DNA from: Cognatishimia sp. 1_MG-2023
GTDB lineage: Bacteria; Pseudomonadota; Alphaproteobacteria; Rhodobacterales; Rhodobacteraceae
Length of the DNA stretch: 64,000 nucleotides
NCBI RefSeq assembly: GCF_030548175.1
Contig: NZ_JAUORX010000001.1
Coordinates: 310,001 to 374,000 of the forward strand
Reading direction: 5' to 3'
The notes under the pieces were generated by a model. It saw nothing but the letters and a program-made list of their open reading frames with translations, searched no databases and was not told the DNA's origin. The translations under genes were made by a program, and so were the position numbers. This document shows, one piece after another, positions 47,315 to 56,172 of this stretch; position 1 is the first letter of the stretch, and every line of letters begins with the position of its first letter.

Positions 47315-47655
47315 TACAGCCCCTCCTGATTAGAAACCTCAACAATTCCGTCAATTGTCGCCCCGCCTAGCGGTGGATACGAAACTTGCTCAATGCGCCC
47401 AAATTGATCAGGGCGCAGAGGTAACAACTTAAGACGTTCAAAATTCAAATCAGCCAAATCACGCAGGCGATCTGGGCGGTTTAGATAAGCCCATTCAGCC
47501 CGTAGCATCGCCAAGCGGTTTCGAGCTTCACCAAGCTCTACTTGCAGCTGCTCTGTTTCACCTAATGCTTCTTGCGTCGTATAGTTTTCGCGGTAGGCCC
47601 AAAAGGCCAAGGCGATCACAGATAAAACCGTTAAAGCGTAAAACAGACCACGCAT
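47314..47655 (-). CDS. ftsL: Cell division protein FtsL
   Basis: Bitopic divisome protein that forms a coiled coil with FtsB. 113 residues: membrane segment at about 4-20, then a heptad-rich region (about 28-60: TEQLQVELGEARNRLAMLRAE) and the conserved AYLNRPDRLRDLADLNFERLKL. Overlaps rsmH stop and ftsI start by single bases. Short, but position and pattern make it clear. Confidence 0.93.
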   Translation of the reverse strand: MRGLFYALTVLSVIALAFWAYRENYTTQEALGETEQLQVELGEARNRLAMLRAEWAYLNRPDRLRDLADLNFERLKLLPLRPDQFGRIEQVSYPPLGGATIDGIVEVSNQEGL

Positions 47656-48662
47656 CAGCGACGTCCTCCAGATTTTTGTGCCGTTAACATAGGCATACCG
47701 ATATTCTTACCATCCACGTCGCCAGCTGGCGCATCAGTGCGCCGTGCAATCCGCAATTTTGCAGACCTCGAACGAGGGTTTTCTTCTAACTCTTGATCAT
47801 CAGGACCAACTGCTTTGCGTGTCAGTAGCTCAAATGCTGGAACTTCCTTTTCGACCTCTGGGGCATAGCGGCTGCCACCACCTGTGCGACCTGCGCGGGC
47901 TTGGAGAAATTTCTTAACCATGCGGTCTTCAATTGAATGGAATGTCACAACTGCAAGCAATCCACCGGGACGCAACGCACGTTCTGCTGCCATTAAACCA
48001 CGGAACAGCTCGCCGTATTCATCATTCACGGCGATGCGGAGCGCTTGAAAACTACGTGTCGCAGCGTGACTTTGATTCGGCTTTGTGCGCGGCAATGTTT
48101 TCTCAATCAAACCAGCAAGTTGCAGCGTGGTCTTAAACGGCTCAATCGCACGTTCACGAACAATAGCGCGCGCAATACGGCGGCTCATGCGTTCTTCGCC
48201 GTAATGATACAAAATATCAGCGATTTCTTCTTCGCTTGCAGAATTCACCAAGTCCGCCGCCGAAGGCCCATCTTGGCTCATGCGCATATCCAGTGGCCCG
48301 TCGCGCATAAACGAAAACCCACGCTCCGCGAGGTCAAGCTGCATGGAACTCACACCAAGGTCTAGAACAACGCCATCTAGTCCGGACGCATATTCGTCCA
48401 TTTTAGAAAAGACACCTGCAACCAGCTCGATACGATCATCATATTGACCAACCCAGTCAGCCGCCATTGTGAACGCCAATGGATCACGATCAACGCCATA
48501 AACCTTGCTCGCGCCAGCCTCTAATAGGCCGCGCGTATACCCGCCCGCACCGAACGTTCCATCAAGCCACCGACCCTGAACAGGCGAAACGCCCGCCAAG
48601 AGCGGGCGCAAAAGCACAGGAACATGAGGGGCATCTGACGTTTGAGAAGCCTTGTCCGCCAT
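47655..48662 (-). CDS. rsmH: 16S rRNA (cytosine1402-N4)-methyltransferase
   Basis: Methylates N4 of C1402 in 16S rRNA. 335 residues. SAM-binding motif DGTFGAGG at about 34-41, then [41 protein letters not shown] and [11 protein letters not shown] are family signatures. It lies 3 bases after mraZ. Confidence 0.97.
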   Translation of the reverse strand: MADKASQTSDAPHVPVLLRPLLAGVSPVQGRWLDGTFGAGGYTRGLLEAGASKVYGVDRDPLAFTMAADWVGQYDDRIELVAGVFSKMDEYASGLDGVVLDLGVSSMQLDLAERGFSFMRDGPLDMRMSQDGPSAADLVNSASEEEIADILYHYGEERMSRRIARAIVRERAIEPFKTTLQLAGLIEKTLPRTKPNQSHAATRSFQALRIAVNDEYGELFRGLMAAERALRPGGLLAVVTFHSIEDRMVKKFLQARAGRTGGGSRYAPEVEKEVPAFELLTRKAVGPDDQELEENPRSRSAKLRIARRTDAPAGDVDGKNIGMPMLTAQKSGGRR

Positions 48663-48665
48663 CCC

Positions 48666-49169
48666 TTATGTCTCCTTCTGCTGATCAAGGAAGACCAGCG
48701 GATCAAAATCATCTGGGAGCTCATCCAACCATTCTTCGGTCTTGGCGGCTTCTTCCTGATCGTATGTTTCTGTTTTCCAAATCTGGAACGTATCGCCTGC
48801 AGCGATAAAGAAGGCCTCTTTTTCCAGATCAATTTTTTGACGCAGCTTCGCTGGCAGGACCAGACGTCCAGTTTCATCAACAGTTGTTGGAAAGGACTGA
48901 CCGTGAAACAAGCGCTGCAGCATCTTACGCTCCATCGAGCCGCGAGGCAAAGCGTCGATCTTTGCGTCGACCTCTTCAATTGCGGCGATGGTATAGCATT
49001 CTAGGTAATTGCGGCGATGGTCACCATAAACAATGACCAACTCAGGCGCTTCACCAGATTTCCAGTTGGGGTCAGAAGCCTCCAAAACACGACGAAACGA
49101 AGCCGGGATAGACACCCTGCCCTTCGCATCCACCTTATGGTGGCTTTCGCCTCTGAATCTGCGTGCCAC
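48666..49169 (-). CDS. mraZ: Transcriptional regulator MraZ
   Basis: DNA-binding regulator of the dcw cluster, known in E. coli to repress its own promoter. 167 residues with two AbrB-like units: DAKGR at 14-18 and DETGR at 98-102 are the DxxGR core motifs. The start is GTG 49169 with a weak ribosome site (GGTCAGG close by). A leader of about 260 bases with a terminator-like hairpin lies in front, and TGGGA repeats that fit MraZ operators are at 49440-49512. Confidence 0.95.
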   Translation of the reverse strand: MARRFRGESHHKVDAKGRVSIPASFRRVLEASDPNWKSGEAPELVIVYGDHRRNYLECYTIAAIEEVDAKIDALPRGSMERKMLQRLFHGQSFPTTVDETGRLVLPAKLRQKIDLEKEAFFIAAGDTFQIWKTETYDQEEAAKTEEWLDELPDDFDPLVFLDQQKET

Positions 49170-49220
49170 TGCCTGACCCGCCCTTCTGTTTAGCCCCCGG
49201 TTAAATTTGAACCCCTAGAA

Positions 49221-49428
49221 ACGAAACGGCGGATTGAGCTGCTGCCACTGCTCAATCCGCCGCCCTCGTCCCGCTTTGCGGGGTATGTCCAGCTGCGCGC
49301 GCCACCTGGGGGGATGTCTGCTCGCTCGCGCGCCGGATCTCTTCGTTCGATGAAATCGGGGCCTGTATGAAACCTGACTTGGAGTTTTTTAATTCGGGGT
49401 CTTTAGCGCCCCTTAATCTCCCGTCCTC
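49221..49428 (-). ncRNA. upsM: UpsM-like leader sRNA of the dcw cluster
   Basis: Rhodobacteraceae are known to make a long mraZ 5' leader of about 268 bases whose early termination gives the sRNA UpsM, about 206 bases in Rhodobacter sphaeroides. Here a -10-like TATACA (49440 to 49435) predicts a start near 49428, which gives a leader of about 259 bases. A strong hairpin with 12-base perfect arms (GGCGGATTGAGC, 49228-49239 and 49250-49261) followed by GTTTCGTTTCT on the minus strand would end an RNA of about 207 bases. The lengths agree well. No alignment was done, so identity rests on position, length and structure. A second hairpin, CCCGCAAAGCGGG, precedes the terminator. Confidence 0.75.
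49228..49261 (-). terminator. UpsM terminator / mraZ attenuator
   Basis: Perfect 12-base arms with a 10-base loop; the U tract on the minus strand is broken (GTTTCGTTTCT), which fits partial read-through into mraZ. Confidence 0.75.
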
Positions 49429-49434
49429 ATCGTA

Positions 49435-49464
49435 TGTATAGGGATGCCATGGGAAATTATGGAA
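49435..49464 (-). promoter_or_regulatory. Predicted promoter of UpsM and the dcw cluster
   Basis: -10 TATACA (49440-49435) and a poor -35, TTCCAT (49464-49459), at 18-base spacing. Two of the TGGGA-type repeats lie in the spacer and -35, where bound MraZ would block RNA polymerase. Confidence 0.5.
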
Positions 49465-49512
49465 ATCAACAAAAAAATTGGGACATCATGGGAAAAATTG
49501 GGATGCCACGGA
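49440..49512 (+). promoter_or_regulatory. MraZ-box array: two triplets of TGGGA repeats
   Basis: AGGGA at 49440, TGGGA at 49450, TGGAA at 49460; then TGGGA at 49479, 49489 and 49499, with a weaker CGGAT at 49509. Inside each group the spacing is exactly 10 bases, that is 5-base boxes with 5-base spacers, as described for E. coli MraZ operators (TGGGN). They read on the strand opposite to mraZ. Confidence 0.75.
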
Positions 49513-49950
49513 TCAGAAACTCGCTCAAAACGTCGCAAGGACACCAAGTGACCACCATATGGAGTTAATTTTACAACTACAGGCACCACATATAGGAAAA
49601 ATCAATCAACTCATTCCTTTCCCATGCATTCCCAGAAAAAATAGAAAAATCACAATCCTCCGGAACAAAACACGCAAAACTGCACAGATTTCATTCTCCA
49701 GGATCAAAATCTCATCGAGAATAGGTACGATTACGTTCCGCTGACCCACGTTTTCCCACAAGCACGACTAGCAACGTTGAAAGCCCCCCTAACGCAAGGC
49801 AAGGCGATATCGTCAATCGCGTTTCAACGATGGCAGATATGAAAAATGGAACAACAAGACTAAATACCGATACCGTCAAACTTGGCCTAAGATAGAAAAG
49901 CCCGTAGGATACCGATACGACCAAAAACAATTCGAGCGAATAGCATTAGT
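49513..49950. other. Intergenic region between MraZ boxes and NUDIX gene
   Basis: 438 bases, AT-rich. A minus-strand frame at 49712-49930 could encode a 72-residue two-segment membrane peptide but starts at TTG without a ribosome site. No RNA gene or repeat was recognised. The NUDIX promoter should be in the last 100 bases. Confidence 0.5.
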
Positions 49951-50418
49951 ATGAAAACGACGGTGCAACTGCCCATCAATATTGAAAACGCACCTAAACG
50001 CGAAGTCCGCAGCCAATTTGCAGCACTCGTGTATCGCGTCAAAGATGGGAAAATTCAGTTCCTGCTTATTACAAGCCGCCGATCTGGCCGCTGGATTATC
50101 CCAAAGGGATGGCCGATGCTTGGCATTAGACCGGCAAAGGGTGCAGCTCAAGAAGCGTGGGAAGAAGCCGGCGTCGTTGGCAAAGTAAGCGACCAATGCC
50201 AAGGTATCTTTTCATACTATAAGCGCGGGCCTGATGAGGAAATGCTTCCCTGCCTCGCAATGGTTTACCCATTACGCGCAAAGCGCCTATCTAAAAGCTT
50301 TCCAGAAGCCGGGCAAAGAAAACGCAAATGGTATTCCCGCAAGAAGGCCGCAAAGCTTGTTGACGAACCGGAACTCGCAAAAATCATCAAGTCCTTCGAC
50401 CCAAGAAGCCTGCACTAA
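49951..50418 (+). CDS. NUDIX hydrolase with divergent Nudix box
   Basis: 155 residues, one NUDIX domain. The box reads GWPMLGIRPAKGAAQEAWEEAGV: the catalytic EAWEE core (Glu68, Glu71, Glu72) is kept, but the first conserved Glu is Ile59 and the Arg before the core is Gln67. This form, with PKGWP in front, resembles diphosphoinositol/Ap4A-type NUDIX proteins of the Roseobacter group. Substrate unknown. The C-terminal part (KRKWYSRKKAAKLV) is basic. Confidence 0.88.
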   Translation: MKTTVQLPINIENAPKREVRSQFAALVYRVKDGKIQFLLITSRRSGRWIIPKGWPMLGIRPAKGAAQEAWEEAGVVGKVSDQCQGIFSYYKRGPDEEMLPCLAMVYPLRAKRLSKSFPEAGQRKRKWYSRKKAAKLVDEPELAKIIKSFDPRSLH

Positions 50419-50501
50419 CAACACATAGAAGTTTTTGAAGGCGTCTTGATACACTTCACCTGCATGTCTATGTTGCGCTCAACCGCTTAGGCAAAAAACA
50501 T

Positions 50502-50957
50502 ATGATCCAATACACTTTAAAATGCGAAAACGATCACCGGTTTGATAGCTGGTTTCAAAGTGCAGACGCCTTCGACAAGCTTAAAGCCTCCGGTCTGATT
50601 ACATGTGAATCATGTGGGTCCCCTAAAGTTGAAAAAGCCATCATGGCGCCGCGCGTGCGCACGGCACGCGCAGCTGCATCAACCATCGACGAACAACAAT
50701 CTCCTTCAGAAGCGCCCGATTTAAACAAACCAAACAACGCTGCAGAAATCGCAATCGCTGAGCTTAAGAAAAAGGTCGAAGACAACGCAGATTACGTCGG
50801 TGGGAATTTTGCCCAAGAAGCTCGATCAATGCATCTTGGCGATACTCCAGAACGTTCTATCTACGGCGAAGCCAATGCCGAAGAAGCCAAAAGCTTGATC
50901 GAAGAAGGCATCCCCGTCGCCCCTCTCCCATTCAGGCCAGGGCGAAAGTCTAACTAA
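50502..50957 (+). CDS. DUF1178 family protein
   Basis: 151 residues. The N-terminal segment IQYTLKCENDHRFDSWF and the CESCGSPKVEKAIMAPRV region fit DUF1178; Cys8, His12, Cys35 and Cys38 look like a zinc ribbon. A disordered middle is followed by the conserved YVGGNFAQEARSMHLGDTPERSIYGEA and PVAPLPF ending. Function unknown. It lies between the NUDIX gene and lysC in the same direction. Confidence 0.92.
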   Translation: MIQYTLKCENDHRFDSWFQSADAFDKLKASGLITCESCGSPKVEKAIMAPRVRTARAAASTIDEQQSPSEAPDLNKPNNAAEIAIAELKKKVEDNADYVGGNFAQEARSMHLGDTPERSIYGEANAEEAKSLIEEGIPVAPLPFRPGRKSN

Positions 50958-51225
50958 GCCAACTTTATGAGGCGCAAGATCACGCCTTTCGAGGAGTTTC
51001 CTAGTATTGATTCCATCAACCTTTCCACCCAGCACTGATCAAATAAAATTCTGTTAAGTTGGAGGCTTCGGTCTCCTGACCGGCAAATTTGCAGGACTTC
51101 GGGGAATAAATGCAATTCTTTGCACGTAGTAACACGTTTGATAGCCCTCAAACGCTTGTCTAGACCATCGCTGCAGCGTAAACCGCCCACCAACCCGAAA
51201 ACGTAAATGGCAGGACACCAAGACC

Positions 51226-52461
51226 ATGCCCACATTGGTAATGAAATTTGGCGGCACCTCTGTCGCGAACCTTGACCGCATCCGCCGTGCCGCAAAGCGT
51301 GTCGGCGTTGAAGTGGCCAAGGGCTATGATGTGATCGTCATCGTTTCCGCAATGTCAGGTAAGACAAACGAGTTGGTTGGCTGGGTAAATGAAACCTCCC
51401 CACTCTTTGACGCGCGCGAATATGATGCTGTTGTTAGCTCAGGCGAGAACGTAACCGCTGGCCTAATGGCACTAACGCTACAAGAGATGCAAATCCCTGC
51501 GCGTAGCTGGCAAGGCTGGCAAGTTCCGCTTTTGACCACCTCGGCGCATGGGCAGGCACGGATCGAAGACATTCCAACCGAAAACATCAACGCCAAATTT
51601 GGTGAAGGTATGAAGGTTGCAGTTGTTGCTGGATTTCAGGGCCTTAGCCCAGAAGGTCGCATTACCACACTTGGTCGCGGTGGGTCAGACACCACAGCCG
51701 TTGCATTTGCAGCAGCATTTGATGCCGAACGGTGTGACATCTACACGGATGTTGACGGTATCTATACAACAGACCCGCGTATTTGCCAAAAAGCCCGCAA
51801 GCTTGATCGCATTGCTTTTGAAGAAATGCTGGAGCTGGCATCGCTAGGCGCCAAGGTCTTGCAGACCCGCTCTGTTGAAATGGCTATGCGCTATAAAGTT
51901 AAACTGCGCGTGCTAAGCTCTTTTGAAGAACAATCTGACGAGGCAGGAACGCTCGTCTGTGATGAGGATGAAATCATGGAATCCAACGTAGTTGCAGGTG
52001 TCGCCTATTCTCGCGACGAAGCGCAGATGACCCTTTTATCGGTTGCTGACCGTCCAGGTATTGCTGCTTTGATATTTGGCAAATTGTCAGACGCTGGTGT
52101 GAACGTCGATATGATTGTTCAAGACATCTCAGAGGATGGCCGCACGAATATGACGTTCAGCCTTCCCACTGATCAAGTTCAGCGCGCAGACATTGCGATG
52201 AAGGAAATTCGTGGCAACGAATTGAACTTTGACAAACTGATCGTCGATTCTGACGTGGCCAAAGTTTCGGTTGTTGGAATTGGTATGCGGTCACAATCAG
52301 GCGTTGCGGCCAAAATGTTTAAGATCCTCTCGGATGAAGGCGTTAACATTAAGGTCATTACGACATCGGAAATCAAAATTTCTGTGCTGGTTGACCGAAA
52401 ATACATGGAACTTGCGGTGCAAGCCCTGCATGATGCCTTCGAACTCGAAAAGGCCGCCTAA
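51226..52461 (+). CDS. lysC: Aspartate kinase
   Basis: Phosphorylates aspartate, the entry to lysine (and DAP), threonine and methionine synthesis. 411 residues, single-function form. KFGGTS at 7-12 is the substrate/ATP motif; GRGGSDTTAVAFAAA and DVDGIYTTDPR are the kinase signatures. Two ACT domains from about 265 onward (TLLSVADRPGIAALIF, VGIGMRSQSGVAAKMF) give feedback control. The 268-base upstream region shows no recognised riboswitch. ptsP follows 61 bases downstream. Confidence 0.97.
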   Translation: MPTLVMKFGGTSVANLDRIRRAAKRVGVEVAKGYDVIVIVSAMSGKTNELVGWVNETSPLFDAREYDAVVSSGENVTAGLMALTLQEMQIPARSWQGWQVPLLTTSAHGQARIEDIPTENINAKFGEGMKVAVVAGFQGLSPEGRITTLGRGGSDTTAVAFAAAFDAERCDIYTDVDGIYTTDPRICQKARKLDRIAFEEMLELASLGAKVLQTRSVEMAMRYKVKLRVLSSFEEQSDEAGTLVCDEDEIMESNVVAGVAYSRDEAQMTLLSVADRPGIAALIFGKLSDAGVNVDMIVQDISEDGRTNMTFSLPTDQVQRADIAMKEIRGNELNFDKLIVDSDVAKVSVVGIGMRSQSGVAAKMFKILSDEGVNIKVITTSEIKISVLVDRKYMELAVQALHDAFELEKAA

Positions 52462-52522
52462 GGCTCTGCTAAGCGCATTTTGGCGCGCGGCATGAGCGTG
52501 GCGCGCCAAAAGGTGAACTAGT

Positions 52523-54778
52523 ATGGCTGAACGATCAGACAGCGAAAGCCGCAAACTTCTCGGGCGATTGCGCGAAGCAATGGCCGAAGAAAACGCAGGC
52601 CAAGAACGGTTGGACAAGATCACAACATTGATCGCGTCCTCTATGGGCACTGAAGTGTGCTCCATCTACTTATTTCGTGATGCCGAAACACTCGAGCTAT
52701 GTGCAACACAGGGCTTGAACCCTGACTCGGTGCACAAAACACGCCTGCGTATGGGCGAAGGCCTAGTAGGCCGTGTTGCGCGACGAAACCGTATCATCAA
52801 TTCAGCCGACGCTCCGCAAGAAAGCGGCTTCCGCTATATGCCGGAAACCGGCGAAGAGAGTTTCTCGTCCTTTTGTGGTGTCCCTATCCAACGGCTTGGG
52901 GAAAAGCTGGGCGTGCTTGTCGTGCAATCCAAAGAAGCGCGCGACTATTCCTCTGACGAGATTTACGCGCTTGAAGTCGTAGCAATGGTTCTGGCCGAAA
53001 TGACAGAACTTGGCGCATTTGTTGGAGAAGGTGCTGCGCTTTCCCCTCTTCACCAACAACAGGTCCTTATGAAGGGGGGCACAGCCCAAGAAGGCGCTGC
53101 CGAAGGCCGTGTATGGCTACATGAGCCACGGGTCGTCGTTGCTAACCCGATTGCAGATGACCCTGAAGCCGAGCAAGGCCGTCTGGATACAGCTATCGAA
53201 GAATTGCGTGTTGGTGTCGATGAAATGCTCGCCGGCGCCGCAGGCGGAGATAAAGATCAGCTACAAGTCCTAGAAGCCTACCGCATGTTTGCCAATTCCA
53301 AGGGTTGGTTGCGACGCATGAAGCAGGACATTGATCAGGGTCTGTCCGCAGAGGCCGCAGTCGAGAAAGAACAATCAACGGCGCGCGCGCGTATGTCCCA
53401 AGCGTCAGATGCCTACCTTCGTGACCGCCTGCACGACCTTGATGACCTTTCAAACCGACTGTTGCGCATTCTAACCGGCCAAGGGAAAAACACCGGAGCA
53501 GAAATGCCCGAAGACCCAATTCTAGTGGCCCGCAACATTGGCCCCGCAGAATTACTGGAATATGGCCGCAAACTCAAAGGCATCGTCTTAGAGGAAGGTT
53601 CTGTTGGTTCTCACGCTGCTATCGTCGCCAGAGCCTTGGCAATACCTCTGGTCATACACGCAGAACGCATAACAACCGAAGCGCTTAACGGCGATCAGAT
53701 CATGGTCGACGGGGATCAGGGGCTGGTCCATCTGCGCCCTGATGAATCCGTTGTAACCGCTTTCCGAGATAAAATCGCGATGCAAGCAAATGCCCAAGAG
53801 CGTTATGCTTCCATTCGCGACAAGGCGGCCACTACCCTAGACGGCACGACAATCAGCTTGCAAATGAATGCCGGCCTGATGGCTGACTTACCCTCCCTAG
53901 AGGGCTCTGGAGCTGAGGGTGTTGGCCTTTTCAGAACCGAATTACAGTTTCTCATTCGCAACCAAATGCCACGTCGTACAGAGCTTGCAAAACTCTACTC
54001 ACACGTAATGGACAGTGCTGGTGACAAGCAGGTCGTATTCCGAACACTCGATATTGGATCGGACAAAGTCCTCCCATATATGGCCCCGCAAGATGAGCCG
54101 AACCCTGCCTTAGGCTGGCGCGCAATCCGTGTTGGTCTTGATAAACCGGGCGTGTTGCGCATGCAGCTGCAGGCCCTATTGCGTGCTGCGAAGGGACGAC
54201 CGCTGAAAGTCATGTTCCCTTTCATTGCTCAATTTGATGAGTACACGGCCGCTAAGGCAGAAATGGACAAAGCCGTAGATCGCGAGCGCATTCTTGGGCA
54301 TGCGATCCCTTCGGAACTGACGGTTGGCGCTATGTTAGAAACGCCGTCGCTTGCTTTTGCCCCACAGAAATTCTTCGAAGAGGTTGGGTTTATTTCCATT
54401 GGCGGCAACGATCTTAAGCAATTCTTCTTTGCCGCTGATCGAGAAAACGAGCGTGTCCGCAAACGTTACGACACTTTGAATGTTAGTTTCCTGACGTTTA
54501 TTGAAGGTATTGCAAATCGTTGCCGCTCTACAAATACACCCGTCAGTTTTTGCGGAGAAGACGCGGGACGCCCGATTGAGGCATTGTGCCTAGCGGCTAT
54601 GGGCCTCCAGATCCTCTCAATGCGGCCAGCGTCTATTGGGCCGGTAAAAAGCCTATTGATGCGTACCAATTTGTCGGAACTCAGAGCGGTTATCGAAGAC
54701 GCGCGTGAAAGCGGTGAGCAAACAGTGCGCCCTGCTGTGCTAGAGTATCTAAGAAAGCAAAGTCAGGCACCACGCTAA
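52523..54778 (+). CDS. ptsP: EI-Ntr phosphoenolpyruvate phosphotransferase
   Basis: First enzyme of the nitrogen PTS; takes phosphate from PEP and passes it to NPr. 751 residues. The N-terminal GAF domain (about 15-160) senses small molecules, glutamine in E. coli. The active-site His364 lies in GSHAAIVARAL; the PEP-binding C-domain has GVGLFRTELQF and FCGEDAGRP with the catalytic Cys. No carbohydrate-PTS genes are in the window, which fits a regulatory role. Convergent with the EcsC gene, overlapping by 4 bases. Confidence 0.96.
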   Translation: MAERSDSESRKLLGRLREAMAEENAGQERLDKITTLIASSMGTEVCSIYLFRDAETLELCATQGLNPDSVHKTRLRMGEGLVGRVARRNRIINSADAPQESGFRYMPETGEESFSSFCGVPIQRLGEKLGVLVVQSKEARDYSSDEIYALEVVAMVLAEMTELGAFVGEGAALSPLHQQQVLMKGGTAQEGAAEGRVWLHEPRVVVANPIADDPEAEQGRLDTAIEELRVGVDEMLAGAAGGDKDQLQVLEAYRMFANSKGWLRRMKQDIDQGLSAEAAVEKEQSTARARMSQASDAYLRDRLHDLDDLSNRLLRILTGQGKNTGAEMPEDPILVARNIGPAELLEYGRKLKGIVLEEGSVGSHAAIVARALAIPLVIHAERITTEALNGDQIMVDGDQGLVHLRPDESVVTAFRDKIAMQANAQERYASIRDKAATTLDGTTISLQMNAGLMADLPSLEGSGAEGVGLFRTELQFLIRNQMPRRTELAKLYSHVMDSAGDKQVVFRTLDIGSDKVLPYMAPQDEPNPALGWRAIRVGLDKPGVLRMQLQALLRAAKGRPLKVMFPFIAQFDEYTAAKAEMDKAVDRERILGHAIPSELTVGAMLETPSLAFAPQKFFEEVGFISIGGNDLKQFFFAADRENERVRKRYDTLNVSFLTFIEGIANRCRSTNTPVSFCGEDAGRPIEALCLAAMGLQILSMRPASIGPVKSLLMRTNLSELRAVIEDARESGEQTVRPAVLEYLRKQSQAPR

Positions 54779-55545
54779 TCCAAAGGCGCGGCGATCTCTG
54801 GCGTCATTTTGTCCAGAAACAAGGCCACAAGCTCGTTGTGGGCCACATCTGCGTCGATTGCCAACTTGCGCAATCCAAAGTGCACGTGTGCAATTTCGCG
54901 ATAGTATTTCACGAAAGCATAATTGGTAGCGGCACCTGTCGCAGCACCTAATACCGGAACAGCCTGAGCGGCCAGCTTTTGTCCAAGAACGGCAGCCAAC
55001 CGTGGCGCGACCCAAGCCGTAAGTTTTTGCAGACCACCGCTCGACAAAGCCATGCGAGCGCCCAAGAAGCCAAGATCGGCACCGTCATCATGCGCCATTG
55101 GACCAGCCGCGGCAAATACTTGAATGCAATCGAATTGAACGTTTTCTGAAGCAGGATCAAACTCGTACTCTTCAGCAACATCCTGAATTCCACGCAATAA
55201 AAGCGCTGTCGTTACAGGTAATTCTGCCAATGCTGTAGGCACACCACCTGCCCCACCAGCAGCGCCCATCGTCGTAGCAATGGCAGTGTGCAGCCAACCT
55301 TTCTGACCACTGCCCACCAAGCGACGAGAGCCATTAGCCGCCTTCATCGCCTGTTTCAATGCAACCTCTGTTGCACCCTCTAACCGATCCCGAACAGGGC
55401 GCGGCAAGCTATCGACCAGCCCATCCGCCTGTTTCCCTAAAAGGTTCAACACCTCGATAGCCAGTCCACTGGCTCCGCGATAACGCGCGACCAAAGTGTC
55501 CAGCTCAGCATCTACATCAATTGCTAATAATTCAGTGTCGCGCAT
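54775..55545 (-). CDS. EcsC family protein
   Basis: 256 residues. Fits the EcsC family in the segments GGAGGVPTALAELPVTTALLLRGIQDVAEEYGF-like stretch (about 90-125) and the C-terminal NYAFVKYYREIAHVHFGLRKL. Hydrophobic stretches around 95-120 and 160-205 suggest membrane association. Named after a Bacillus protein of uncertain role; no function can be given. Convergent with ptsP. Confidence 0.88.
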   Translation of the reverse strand: MRDTELLAIDVDAELDTLVARYRGASGLAIEVLNLLGKQADGLVDSLPRPVRDRLEGATEVALKQAMKAANGSRRLVGSGQKGWLHTAIATTMGAAGGAGGVPTALAELPVTTALLLRGIQDVAEEYEFDPASENVQFDCIQVFAAAGPMAHDDGADLGFLGARMALSSGGLQKLTAWVAPRLAAVLGQKLAAQAVPVLGAATGAATNYAFVKYYREIAHVHFGLRKLAIDADVAHNELVALFLDKMTPEIAAPLD

Positions 55546-55594
55546 CTTTCCTCCGTATCCTTAGATTTGGGATAGATGTTTACCGCTTTCAACC

Positions 55595-56080
55595 CTAGGC
55601 ATAGGGTTTCACGGTCCCCTCGACACCGTCCCATGCCCTGTAAGACAAAGAATATCCTAACACACGAGCCGGATTTGTTGGCGGTGGCATCAACACACCT
55701 TCAAGGCGCGTAAAACCAAATCGTTTATAATATGGCGCATCTCCAACCAAGATCACACGCTCCCAACCAAGCGTTTTGGCGATGTCTAAACTTTCCCGGA
55801 TCAGTGAACCACCCAGGCCTTCGCCTTGTCGTGTCGGGTGGACAGCAACAGGGCCAAGCAACAAGGCCTTAACCTCATCCACACGAATGGGCCAATACCG
55901 TATTGCTCCGCCTAAAATTTCGTCGCTATCCCTCGCAACCAAAGACAATTCAGGCACGCGCTCCACACCTTCGCGCAGGCGATAAGAAGACAATGCCTCC
56001 CTACCCGGCGCAAAACATAGGTCATACAGGGCTTCGACTTCCCACCAGTCCGCCTCTGTCTCTTGCCTTAGATAAAGCAC
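55595..56080 (-). CDS. GNAT family N-acetyltransferase
   Basis: 161 residues from GTG 56080. The acetyl-CoA loop is in HPTRQGEGLGGSLI (about 82-95), followed by LGWERVILVGDAPYYKRFGF, typical of the YhbS-like group of GNAT enzymes. Substrate unknown. It lies 49 bases upstream of the EcsC gene on the same strand. Confidence 0.92.
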   Translation of the reverse strand: MLYLRQETEADWWEVEALYDLCFAPGREALSSYRLREGVERVPELSLVARDSDEILGGAIRYWPIRVDEVKALLLGPVAVHPTRQGEGLGGSLIRESLDIAKTLGWERVILVGDAPYYKRFGFTRLEGVLMPPPTNPARVLGYSLSYRAWDGVEGTVKPYA

Positions 56081-56172
56081 CTGCCAACGCCCTTTCGTCG
56101 CTTTGACCGAATTTCCGGTGGCAACGCCACTATCATGGCGCTACGTCTGGGGCAAACACGAAGGAGGCATTG

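Noticed and set aside
49170-49440. RNase P RNA in front of mraZ
   Set aside because: Considered because the leader is long and structured, but the conserved GAGGAAAGTC core is missing and the interval is too short; UpsM fits better.
49712-49930. 72-codon minus-strand frame with two hydrophobic stretches
   Set aside because: TTG start without ribosome site in a non-conserved AT-rich gap; could be real, but not supported enough to annotate as a gene.
50958-51225. Riboswitch in front of lysC
   Set aside because: The 268-base leader has only short weak stems and no known lysine or SAM riboswitch core.
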